Positions 7,493 to 14,051 of a DNA stretch of 14,737 bases are shown here, piece by piece. Numbering within the stretch: the first letter of the stretch is position 1; each line of letters opens with the position of its first letter. Made by a program: the position numbers and the translations under genes. The stretch comes from Oscillospiraceae bacterium (GTDB lineage: Bacteria > Bacillota > Clostridia > Oscillospirales > Oscillospiraceae): positions 1 through 14,737 of the forward strand of contig JAEDKB010000023.1 in the NCBI GenBank assembly GCA_016296045.1, given 5' to 3'. The notes under the pieces were generated by a model. The model searched no databases. It saw nothing but the letters and a program-made list of their open reading frames with translations, and had not been told where the DNA came from.

Positions 7493-8884
7493 ATGGAACT
7501 GATTGAGATCCGTGACTTGTATCAAAACACAGAAAAATACGCAGGCAAAACCGTTTCGATCGGTGCATGGGTTCGCAACCGCCGCGCTTCCAAGAGTTTT
7601 GGATTCCTGATGATGTCAGACGGCACGTTTTTCCAGCCGGTGCAGGTTGTTATTACCGATGCCATGGAAAACTTTGCCGAAATCTCCAAAATCAATATCG
7701 GCGCTGCACTGATTATTACCGGTACGCTGGAGGTAACGCCTGACGCAAAGCAGCCGTTTGAAATTCAGGCCGGCAGCGTTGTGATCGAAGGCTCGTCCAC
7801 GCCGGACTTCCCGATTCAGCCCAAGCGTCATACACTGGAATACCTTCGCACCCTGACGCATCTTCGTCCGCGCACCAACACGTTCCAGGCTGTTTTCCGC
7901 GTTCGTTCTCTGGCTGCTTTCGCCATTCATAAGTTCTTCCAGGAACGCGGCTTTGTCTATGTTCATACGCCGCTGATTACCGGCTCCGACTGTGAGGGCG
8001 CCGGCGAAATGTTCCAGGTAACAACTCTGGATATGGCAAATCCGCCCCTGACAGAGGACGGCAAAATTGATTACAGCAAGGACTTCTTTAACAAGCCCAC
8101 CAACCTGACCGTTTCCGGCCAGTTGAACGGCGAAACCTACGCCATGGCATTCCGCAACATCTACACCTTTGGCCCGACCTTCCGCGCCGAAAACTCCAAT
8201 ACAACCCGCCATGCGGCAGAGTTCTGGATGATCGAGCCGGAAATCGCCTTTGCCGATCTTTCTGATGATATGCGCCTGGCAGAGGATATGATCAAATATA
8301 TCATCTCCTACGTCCTTGAAAATGCTCCCGAGGAGATGGCCTTCTTCAACCAGTTTGTTGACAAGGGTCTTTTGGAGCGGCTGAATCATGTTATGACCTC
8401 CGATTTCGGCCATGTGACCTATACGGAAGCCATTGAGCTGCTTGCTCCGCACAATGACCAGTTTGAGTATCCTGTCCACTGGGGCAGTGACCTTCAGACG
8501 GAACACGAGCGTTATCTGACAGAGGTCGTTTTCAAGCGTCCGGTCTTCGTGACTGATTATCCGAAGGAGATCAAGGCCTTCTATATGAAGCTTAACCCCG
8601 ACGGAAAGACCGTTGCGGCAATGGACTGCCTCGTTCCCGGTATCGGCGAAATCATCGGCGGCAGTCAGCGTGAGGATGACTATGAGGTTCTGTTAAGCCG
8701 CATGAACGAGCTCGGACTGAACCCCGAAGACTATAGCTTCTATCTTGATCTGCGCAAGTACGGTTCTGCTCGGCACGCGGGCTTCGGTCTTGGCTTTGAG
8801 CGCTGTGTCATGTATCTGACCGGCATGGGCAACATCCGTGATGTGATTCCCTTCCCGCGCACGGTCAATAACTGCGAACTGTAA
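7493..8884 (+). CDS. asnS: Asparagine--tRNA ligase
   Basis: This 463-residue class IIb aminoacyl-tRNA synthetase attaches asparagine to tRNA-Asn. The N-terminal OB-fold anticodon-binding domain (about 17-100) includes [19 protein letters not shown]. The catalytic domain follows, with motif 2 around [20 protein letters not shown] (225-244) and motif 3 [15 protein letters not shown] (430-444). [14 protein letters not shown] (207-220) is typical of AsnS and AspRS. Length matches E. coli AsnS (466). I chose ATG 7493 because AAGAGG (7481-7486) lies 6 bases before it. A longer reading from 7460 would overlap asnA and add an unconserved [11 protein letters not shown]. It is cotranscribed with asnA and followed by a strong terminator. 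Confidence 0.96.
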   Translation: MELIEIRDLYQNTEKYAGKTVSIGAWVRNRRASKSFGFLMMSDGTFFQPVQVVITDAMENFAEISKINIGAALIITGTLEVTPDAKQPFEIQAGSVVIEGSSTPDFPIQPKRHTLEYLRTLTHLRPRTNTFQAVFRVRSLAAFAIHKFFQERGFVYVHTPLITGSDCEGAGEMFQVTTLDMANPPLTEDGKIDYSKDFFNKPTNLTVSGQLNGETYAMAFRNIYTFGPTFRAENSNTTRHAAEFWMIEPEIAFADLSDDMRLAEDMIKYIISYVLENAPEEMAFFNQFVDKGLLERLNHVMTSDFGHVTYTEAIELLAPHNDQFEYPVHWGSDLQTEHERYLTEVVFKRPVFVTDYPKEIKAFYMKLNPDGKTVAAMDCLVPGIGEIIGGSQREDDYEVLLSRMNELGLNPEDYSFYLDLRKYGSARHAGFGLGFERCVMYLTGMGNIRDVIPFPRTVNNCEL

Positions 8885-8927
8885 TCAGACGGTTTTGCTT
8901 CCATCAAAAAAACGTCAATCTAAAATC

Positions 8928-8964
8928 CGTGCCGGAGAGAAATCTCCGGCATGTTTTTCTTTTC
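8928..8964 (+). terminator. Rho-independent terminator after asnS
   Basis: The arms CGTGCCGGAGA (8928-8938) and TCTCCGGCATG (8943-8953) form an 11-bp stem with one G-U pair, closed by a GAAA tetraloop. TTTTTCTTTTC follows. It lies about 45 bases after the asnS stop and separates asnA-asnS from the flavin reductase unit. Confidence 0.93.
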
Positions 8965-8994
8965 TCCGCCTCAAAAGAACGGTCTCCCCCTTTG

Positions 8995-9023
8995 TTGACA
9001 GCCGCCCCTTCCATCAGTATAAT
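8995..9023 (+). promoter_or_regulatory. Perfect-consensus sigma-A promoter
   Basis: TTGACA at 8995-9000 and TATAAT at 9018-9023 both match consensus fully, with the ideal 17-base spacer. It drives the flavin reductase-like gene, probably strongly and without an activator. The 5' leader is about 95 bases and holds a modest hairpin, TGCG 9085-9088 with CGCA 9095-9098 (flanking TTGT/ACAA may extend it), just before the RBS AAAAGGGG 9113-9120. Confidence 0.9.
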
Positions 9024-9127
9024 AATGACAGATTATTCGAATCCGTCCTGTTTGTCGAAGCATACAGCAATTCTTGTTTGTTTCTGCGTTACAGCGCAAC
9101 AACTATCATACGAAAAGGGGAATATCC

Positions 9128-9679
9128 ATGAGCAGAGTCAATTTCGGAGCACAGCATTTTCTCTACCCCATGCCGGTGCTGATTATCGGCACCTATGATG
9201 AAAACGGCAAGCCCAACGCGATGAATGCCGCTTGGGGCAGCATTACAGACGACCACGAAATCAGCATCAGTCTGGGCAAACACAAGACAACACAGAATTT
9301 GGCACTCACCGGTGCATTTAGCGTAAGCATCGGCACAGAAGACACCGTAGTCGCCTGCGATTATGTCGGCATTGTTTCGGCGGAAAAAGAACCGAATAAA
9401 TTTGAAAAGGCCGGTTTCCACGCAAGAAAAAGCGACTTCGTCAATGCACCGCTGATTGATGAACTGCCGATGGCTCTGGAATGTCGTGTAAAGAAATTTG
9501 AAGACGGAATACTTGTGGGCGAAATCGTGAATGTTTCCGCGGATGAGCGCATTTTGACAGACGGGAAAATCGACCCGAAGAAGTTGAAGCCGATCACCTA
9601 TGATACGGTTCATAAGGCCTACCTCGGGCTCGGCAGCAAAGTCGGAAATGCGTATCGTGACGGACTTCAACTGAAATAA
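9128..9679 (+). CDS. Flavin reductase family protein (FMN-binding split barrel)
   Basis: This 183-residue protein belongs to the flavoredoxin / flavin reductase-like family, which bind FMN and pass electrons from NAD(P)H or other donors; the true partner is usually unknown. Visible family features are the N-terminal MPVLIIGTYDENGKPNAMNA (17-36), with the PN.M.A.W segment near the FMN phosphate, the SLGKHKTTQNL segment, and GAFSVSIG followed by a conserved DYVGIVSA helix region. I chose ATG 9128 because AAAAGGGG lies 7 bases upstream and the family begins near this point; an in-frame extension to 9074 adds residues with no RBS. It is first in a two-gene unit with the YgjP-like gene 11 bases downstream. 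Substrate and physiological role cannot be read from the sequence. Confidence 0.85.
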   Translation: MSRVNFGAQHFLYPMPVLIIGTYDENGKPNAMNAAWGSITDDHEISISLGKHKTTQNLALTGAFSVSIGTEDTVVACDYVGIVSAEKEPNKFEKAGFHARKSDFVNAPLIDELPMALECRVKKFEDGILVGEIVNVSADERILTDGKIDPKKLKPITYDTVHKAYLGLGSKVGNAYRDGLQLK

Positions 9680-9690
9680 AGGCGGCTGCA

Positions 9691-10245
9691 ATGGCAATTC
9701 CTTATCAGTTGGTACGAAGCAGCCGCAAAACAATCGGAATCCAAGTCAGACAGGAGCTTGTGGTTATTCATGCGCCGCTTCACACCTCTGAAGAAACGAT
9801 TAAGCGTTATGTTTATGAAAACGAGAACTGGATTCAAAAGCAGCTTGCTAAAAACGCCGCGCTGCAAAACCGCGCAGAAGCGCAGGGCATTTTATCAGAA
9901 GATGATATTGCTGAACTCGCTGCAAAAGCAAAACAGATACTTCCCGACCGTGTTGCCCACTACGCAAAAATGATCGGCGTTACCTACGGACGCATCACAA
10001 TCCGAAGGCAGCACACAAAATGGGGAAGCTGTTCAAGCAAAGGTAATTTAAATTTTAACTGTTTGATTATGCTCGCCCCGATCGAAGTCATCGACAGCGT
10101 AATCGTCCACGAGCTGTGTCACCGCAAGGAGATGAACCACTCCGAGCGATTCTATGCGGAGGTATACAAAGCATATCCGGCATATGATAAATGGCATAAA
10201 TGGTTGACGGAGAACGGCCCCATCATCATGCGAAGGGCTGGGTAA
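9691..10245 (+). CDS. YgjP-type (M48-like) metal-dependent peptidase domain protein
   Basis: This 184-residue protein belongs to the YgjP/DUF45 family of small zincin-fold proteins. The zinc-binding motif is HELCH (140-144), with H150 in the following KEMNHSERF supplying the likely third ligand. WGSCSSKGNLNFNCLIMLAP (111-130) is the family signature upstream of the active helix. The N-terminal half is helical and charged, without signal peptide or membrane segment, so it is probably cytoplasmic. It is shorter than the roughly 220-240 residues common in the family, mainly at the N-terminal side. The gene starts 11 bases after the flavin reductase stop with AAAGGCGG as RBS, so the two are cotranscribed. 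No natural substrate is established for most members; some sit beside type I restriction genes, which is not the case here. Confidence 0.83.
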   Translation: MAIPYQLVRSSRKTIGIQVRQELVVIHAPLHTSEETIKRYVYENENWIQKQLAKNAALQNRAEAQGILSEDDIAELAAKAKQILPDRVAHYAKMIGVTYGRITIRRQHTKWGSCSSKGNLNFNCLIMLAPIEVIDSVIVHELCHRKEMNHSERFYAEVYKAYPAYDKWHKWLTENGPIIMRRAG

Positions 10246-10253
10246 ACTCACCG

Positions 10254-10304
10254 AAAAAACATCAACAGCACCCCATTTCCCGGAACGAGAAATGGGGTGC
10301 TGTT
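10254..10304 (-). terminator. Bidirectional terminator between convergent units
   Basis: AACAGCACCCCATTTC (10264-10279) and GAAATGGGGTGCTGTT (10289-10304) form a perfect 16-bp stem with a 9-base loop. On the - strand the stem is followed by GATGTTTTTT (plus-strand A-run 10254-10259), serving the ABC importer operon that ends at 10321. On the + strand only TTTC follows, but the stem strength probably also stops the YgjP-unit transcript ending at 10245. Confidence 0.9.
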
Positions 10305-10320
10305 TCATACTGCAAGCAAA

Positions 10321-11115
10321 TCAGCCCAGCAAAGCACGGTCATTAGCAAAGGCTTCGCCTGACACCTTACTAAACTGAGCAAGGAGCTGCTCAACCGTCA
10401 GTTTTTTCTTTTCTTCTCCGGAAATATCCAGAATAATGCCTCCGTTGTGCATCATAATCAGCCGATTTCCATGGGTGATCGCATCGTGCATATTGTGAGT
10501 GACCATCAAAGCCGTCAGTCCGTTCGCCTCAATGATCTGATCCGAGAGGCTCAAAACCTTGGCCGCTGTTTTCGGATCCAGTGCAGCCGTATGCTCATCC
10601 AAAAGAAGCAGTCTCGGTTGCTGCATGGAGGCCATCAGGAGCGTCACCGCCTGACGCTGACCGCCGGAGAGCAGTCCTACCTTTGTGCTCAGACGATCCT
10701 CCAGACCCAAGCCCAAAGGCGCGAGCAGCTCACGGTAATGCTCTCTTTCTGCCTTTGTAATGCCCCAGCCCAAGCCGCGGCGTTTTCCTCGACGGGAAGC
10801 CAGCGCCAGATTTTCATCAATGCCCATTCCTGCCGCCGTGCCCATCATGGGGTCCTGAAACACTCTGCCCAGGAATCTTGCACGTTTGTATTCCGGCATC
10901 TGGGTAACGTCAGCGCCGTCAATCAGAATCTGACCTTCATCGGGCTTCCATACGCCGGAAATTGCATTCAGCATGGTGCTTTTACCCGCACCGTTGCCGC
11001 CGATGACGGTAACAAAATCGCCATCCTCAAGGGTCAAACTCACGTTGTCCAGAGCGACTTTCTCATTTACGGTACCGGGATTAAACACCTTCGTAATGTT
11101 TTTCAGTTCAAGCAT
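10321..11115 (-). CDS. ABC importer ATP-binding protein (TrpZ/COG1101-like)
   Basis: This 264-residue cytoplasmic ATPase powers the importer encoded by this operon. Canonical motifs are all present: Walker A GGNGAGKST (39-47), Q-loop VFQDP (Q87), signature LSGGQRQA (149-156), Walker B LLLLDEHTAALD (169-180) and switch histidine H207 in VTHNMHDA. The DEHTAALDP sequence, with H where many ABC proteins have P, is typical of the subfamily accompanying COG2984 binding proteins (TrpXYZ-type systems). Its ATG lies 8 bases inside the permease gene, with AAAGGGG upstream as RBS, implying translational coupling. It is last in the operon and followed by the bidirectional terminator. Confidence 0.92.
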   Translation of the reverse strand: MLELKNITKVFNPGTVNEKVALDNVSLTLEDGDFVTVIGGNGAGKSTMLNAISGVWKPDEGQILIDGADVTQMPEYKRARFLGRVFQDPMMGTAAGMGIDENLALASRRGKRRGLGWGITKAEREHYRELLAPLGLGLEDRLSTKVGLLSGGQRQAVTLLMASMQQPRLLLLDEHTAALDPKTAAKVLSLSDQIIEANGLTALMVTHNMHDAITHGNRLIMMHNGGIILDISGEEKKKLTVEQLLAQFSKVSGEAFANDRALLG

Positions 11116-12034
11116 GGTTGTTTACCCCTTTCCGGCTTTTGGAAAAATATTTCTTTTTCCAATAAGGCACTGCCAAGAAAATAGCAACGACAACGGCGGA
11201 AAGCATCTTGAGCAGGTCGGGATCCAGACCGAAAAGGATAACAGTCTGATAGACCATATAGTATACCACGCCGCCGAGAACCACCTGCAAAAGCATCAAC
11301 GCAAAATTGTGGCGCAGCAGCTTGCCAAAGAGGGCATGTCCGATGATAACCGCCGCAAGGCCGACAACGATAGCGCCGCGACCCATGCTCACATCCGCAA
11401 AGCCCTGATACTGCGTCAGCAGAGCGCCTGCAAAGGCAACGATACCGTTGGACAGAACCAAACCGATAATTTTATTGCGGTTGGTGTTGATTCCCTGTGC
11501 TCTGGCCATATGCTCGTTATTGCCGGTTGCGCGAATACTGCAGCCCAATTCCGTTCCGAAGAACCAGTAAAGCACAGCAATAAGCACCAACACAAACAGG
11601 ATCACAACCACAATGGTATTTTCGAAAGGATTTGCGCGTTTCAGGAACTGCATGGAAACCATTACAGGATAGTTACGTGGAGACAAGCCCTGATTCGCCT
11701 GACCCATGATTTTCAGGTTCACGGAATAAAGAGAAAGCTGGGTAAGAATACCTGCCAAAATCGCCGGAATTCCCATAAAAACATGAAAAATACCGGTAGC
11801 CAAGCCGCAAAGCATTCCGGCTGCCAAAGCAGCCAGCATCGCAGCCCACGCAGGACAGCCTGCAAGCATCATCATGGCACAGACGGCGCCGCCGGTACAG
11901 ATAGAGCCGTCCACAGACAGGTCTGCAATGTCCAGCACTTTGTAGGTAATATACACACCGATTGCCATGATGCCCCAAATCATGCCCTGAGCAACCGCGC
12001 CGGGCATTGCATTAAGGAAAGTAACAATACTCAT
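11108..12034 (-). CDS. ABC importer permease (TrpY/COG4120-like)
   Basis: This 308-residue integral membrane protein is from the LivH/RbsC-like permease superfamily and forms the channel of the importer, probably as a dimer. Hydrophobic segments can be seen at about 12-32, 43-60, 62-84, 88-108, 140-160, 188-207, 222-238, 243-268 and 276-291. The cytoplasmic coupling segment GCSIRATGNNEHMARAQGIN (164-183) resembles the EAA-type loop of branched-chain amino acid permeases. I start it at MSIVTF (12034) because GAGG lies 6 bases upstream; a frame from GTG 12052 adds six residues without a good RBS. It overlaps the ATPase gene by 8 bases and follows the binding-protein gene across a hairpin. Confidence 0.9.
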   Translation of the reverse strand: MSIVTFLNAMPGAVAQGMIWGIMAIGVYITYKVLDIADLSVDGSICTGGAVCAMMMLAGCPAWAAMLAALAAGMLCGLATGIFHVFMGIPAILAGILTQLSLYSVNLKIMGQANQGLSPRNYPVMVSMQFLKRANPFENTIVVVILFVLVLIAVLYWFFGTELGCSIRATGNNEHMARAQGINTNRNKIIGLVLSNGIVAFAGALLTQYQGFADVSMGRGAIVVGLAAVIIGHALFGKLLRHNFALMLLQVVLGGVVYYMVYQTVILFGLDPDLLKMLSAVVVAIFLAVPYWKKKYFSKSRKGVNNHA

Positions 12035-12054
12035 TTTCAACCTCATACACACCG

Positions 12055-12081
12055 AAAATCCGGGCAGAACGCTGCCCGGAT
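12055..12081 (-). terminator. Intercistronic hairpin (partial terminator) after the binding-protein gene
   Basis: ATCCGGGCAG (12058-12067) and CTGCCCGGAT (12072-12081) form a perfect 10-bp GC-rich stem with a 4-base loop. On the - strand it is followed by a short T run (TTTTC). It lies just after the binding-protein stop (12103) and before the permease RBS. The short T run suggests leaky termination or 3'-end protection, giving more binding protein than membrane components. Confidence 0.72.
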
Positions 12082-12102
12082 CTTCTAAAATTTCAAGTCA
12101 TT

Positions 12103-13053
12103 TTATCCAATAGGAACATAATCGTCCGGAGGAGTGATGCCAAGATCCGCACAGACATCCGGATTATACTTCTTGACAAAGTTGGGAGCGTAAGCAATCG
12201 GCATTTCCTCGATCTTTGCTTCGCCCTTCAGAATCTGAGCAGCCATCTCGCCGGTTTTGTAGCCAAGGTCATAGTAGCTGATCGTCAAAGATGCAACGCC
12301 GCAGCCGGCGCAAATGCCTTCTTCACCGGCAATGACGGGAATATTTGCTTCCTTGGTTACGCCGTAGAGAATGTTGGTAGCAGATGCCACCGTGTTATCT
12401 GTCGGAACATAAATTACATCGGAAGTCGCACAAGCTGCCTCTGCAACGGCTGCCATATCGTTCAGCTCGGAGAAGGGATACGGCGTTGCGGTCAAGCCCT
12501 TTGCCTCAAGCTCAGCCTTTACAACATTGACCTGATACAGGGAGTTTGCCTCTGCGGAGCAGTAGATCAGACCAATCGACTGTGCATCGGGGAAAAGTTC
12601 TACGATCATGTTCGCCTGCTCTGCAAGCGGAGCCAGATCAGAAGTACCGGAGATGTTGCCGCCCACGGTACCATCGAAATTTTCAATGCTCAGTGCCACG
12701 CCGTATTCGGTAACAGAGGTGCCCAGAATGGGAATTTCTGTCGTGGCGGAGGCGCAAGCCTGCAGCGCCGGCGTTGCATTTGCCATAATCAGATCCACGT
12801 TTTTGGAAACAAAGCTGTTTGCAATCGTTGCGCAGGCAGGAATGTCGTTGGAAGCATTCTGCTCATCAAATGTGACCTTGTCGCCCAGAGCGTCGGTCAG
12901 AGCGTCGCGGAAGCCCTTGGTTGCCTCATCCAAAGCGGGATGCTGAACCAACTGGCAGATACCAACCACATAGCTGTCTTTCTCGGCAGTTCCGCAAGCT
13001 GCAAAAACAGCCAAAATAGAAACGACCAGTAACAGTGCAATTATTTTCTTCAT
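12103..13053 (-). CDS. ABC importer substrate-binding lipoprotein (TrpX/COG2984-like)
   Basis: This 316-residue lipoprotein would be anchored outside the membrane and deliver substrate to the permease. It has a short positive N-terminus, a hydrophobic stretch (4-18) and a lipobox ending FAAC, with lipidated C20. The mature part matches the COG2984 (periplasmic binding-fold) family, with YVVGICQLVQHPALDEATKG near the start, and GTVGGNISGTSD and VIYVPTDNTVASA further on. Characterised relatives carry tryptophan, tyrosine or other aromatic amino acids. I chose ATG 13053 over 13059 because AGGAG is then 8 bases upstream instead of 2. It is first in the operon, behind its own promoter. Substrate is not settled by sequence. 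Confidence 0.9.
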   Translation of the reverse strand: MKKIIALLLVVSILAVFAACGTAEKDSYVVGICQLVQHPALDEATKGFRDALTDALGDKVTFDEQNASNDIPACATIANSFVSKNVDLIMANATPALQACASATTEIPILGTSVTEYGVALSIENFDGTVGGNISGTSDLAPLAEQANMIVELFPDAQSIGLIYCSAEANSLYQVNVVKAELEAKGLTATPYPFSELNDMAAVAEAACATSDVIYVPTDNTVASATNILYGVTKEANIPVIAGEEGICAGCGVASLTISYYDLGYKTGEMAAQILKGEAKIEEMPIAYAPNFVKKYNPDVCADLGITPPDDYVPIG

Positions 13054-13107
13054 TTTCATCTCTCCTTTTTCGCACTTTAAAGTCCAAAAGTGTTTTGTAA
13101 TGGATAT

Positions 13108-13135
13108 AGTTTATCACTTTTTCTCAAAAAGTCAA
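13108..13135 (-). promoter_or_regulatory. Sigma-A promoter of the ABC importer operon
   Basis: On the - strand, TTGACT (13135-13130; 5 of 6) and TAAACT (13113-13108; 4 of 6) are separated by 16 bases. The transcript would begin about 50 bases before ATG 13053, too short for a T-box or riboswitch. A small stem, AAAACG-GCT-CGTTTT, sits just upstream at 13153-13167. Confidence 0.65.
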
Positions 13136-13221
13136 CTGTTTTTTTTACGAAAAAACGAGCCGTTTTGATGCGGTACGGCATTTTACCCAAACAGGAACAC
13201 AAGCAGCTCATGACTTTGCAC

Positions 13222-13263
13222 AAAAAAGCGCTGCCGCCAAACCAAACAGTTCAGCGGCAGCAC
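13222..13263 (-). terminator. Terminator of the zinc-ribbon membrane protein gene
   Basis: On the - strand, GTGCTGCCGC (13263-13254) pairs with GCGGCAGCGC (13237-13228) in a 10-bp stem with one G-U pair, and TTTTTT (13227-13222) follows directly. The loop is 16 bases. It lies about 55 bases beyond the stop at 13319 and insulates the ABC importer promoter from the upstream unit. The 13060-13318 gap otherwise holds only that promoter. Confidence 0.85.
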
Positions 13264-13318
13264 TTTGATACAGCCGATTTGTATAAACGTTCTTTCCCTT
13301 ATGAAAAATGATCTTTTT

Positions 13319-13969
13319 TCAAACCAGTTTGCTGCCGCAATGACTGCAGAAGCTATCCGAAGCGTTGTTCGGCTTGCCGCAGTTGATGCAATACTTTACG
13401 CTCTGTGCCGTATGTATTGTCGGCGTTGCCGGCGCATGCTTCTCTGCGCCGAGTTTTACGAGCCAGAAGCCGAACATCAGGTATGCCGCGATTTCCATCT
13501 GCTGGAACAGGGCGCTAAAGAATATCTGTGCCCCACGTAAGCCGTATTCAAAAATTATTTTTAACGGTCCGCCAAAGGCCAGAGCCGCAATCAGCATCAA
13601 TGCCGCGGGAGCAAAGAACAGATATTTGACAATATCCATATTGCGCATTTTCAGGAAAATGATTGCACAAACACCGGCTGCCGCAATGAACATCAGGAAA
13701 CTGTACATCGAAGCCGCGATGAAAAGATAGTACAATCTCAGTGTTGCCCCTCCCGCGCAAACGCCAAAGAGCACCCAGTCAATTTTTCCGAGAAACAGCA
13801 GCACCGCTATCGCTGCCGGAACGCCCGCAGAAAGAATATCCATCAGGATTACGCCGGCATCGTAGTATTGCAGATTTGTCAGCAGGGAAATCAGCTGATA
13901 CAAGCTGTCAGTTGCAAACAAGCAGGCTGCGACTATCGCAAACGGGTTCATTTTCTTGCGATCGATCAT
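13319..13969 (-). CDS. Membrane protein with C-terminal zinc ribbon (hypothetical)
   Basis: I do not recognise a named family for this 216-residue protein. About six hydrophobic segments can be seen, near 9-31, 38-60, 64-84, 89-107, 114-134 and 146-172. A short polar linker (about 175-190) leads to a C-terminal zinc ribbon YCINCGKPNNASDSFCSHCG with C194, C197, C208 and C211. Membrane proteins with such a zinc ribbon at one end are common in Clostridia; the ribbon is more often N-terminal. I chose ATG 13969 because GGAGTG lies just upstream and the longer frame from 14137 would run over the 3' end of the threonine aldolase gene. Function, partners and topology are unknown. Confidence 0.75.
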   Translation of the reverse strand: MIDRKKMNPFAIVAACLFATDSLYQLISLLTNLQYYDAGVILMDILSAGVPAAIAVLLFLGKIDWVLFGVCAGGATLRLYYLFIAASMYSFLMFIAAAGVCAIIFLKMRNMDIVKYLFFAPAALMLIAALAFGGPLKIIFEYGLRGAQIFFSALFQQMEIAAYLMFGFWLVKLGAEKHAPATPTIHTAQSVKYCINCGKPNNASDSFCSHCGSKLV

Positions 13970-13997
13970 ATAATCACTCCTTTTATTTTCTTTTTGC

Positions 13998-14027
13998 ATT
14001 ATAACACATTTCACGGGAGGTGCGCAA
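13998..14027 (-). promoter_or_regulatory. Possible promoter of the zinc-ribbon gene
   Basis: On the - strand, TATAAT (14003-13998) matches the -10 consensus. The best -35 is TTGCGC (14027-14022), 18 bases upstream and only 3 of 6, so the promoter may be weak or need an activator. It sits in the 82-base gap after the threonine aldolase gene. Readthrough from that gene is also possible because I see no good terminator between them. Confidence 0.5.
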
Positions 14028-14051
14028 GCCTTTTCCCATGATTTGTACCAT

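Noticed and set aside
7616..8506. Open 296-codon frame on the - strand opposite asnS
   Set aside because: asnS motifs on the + strand are intact, and the reverse product shows no recognisable domain.
10973..12088. Open 371-codon frame on the + strand opposite the ABC permease and ATPase
   Set aside because: It is His/Gln-rich and low in recognisable structure, and it crosses the overlap of two clear - strand genes and their intercistronic hairpin.
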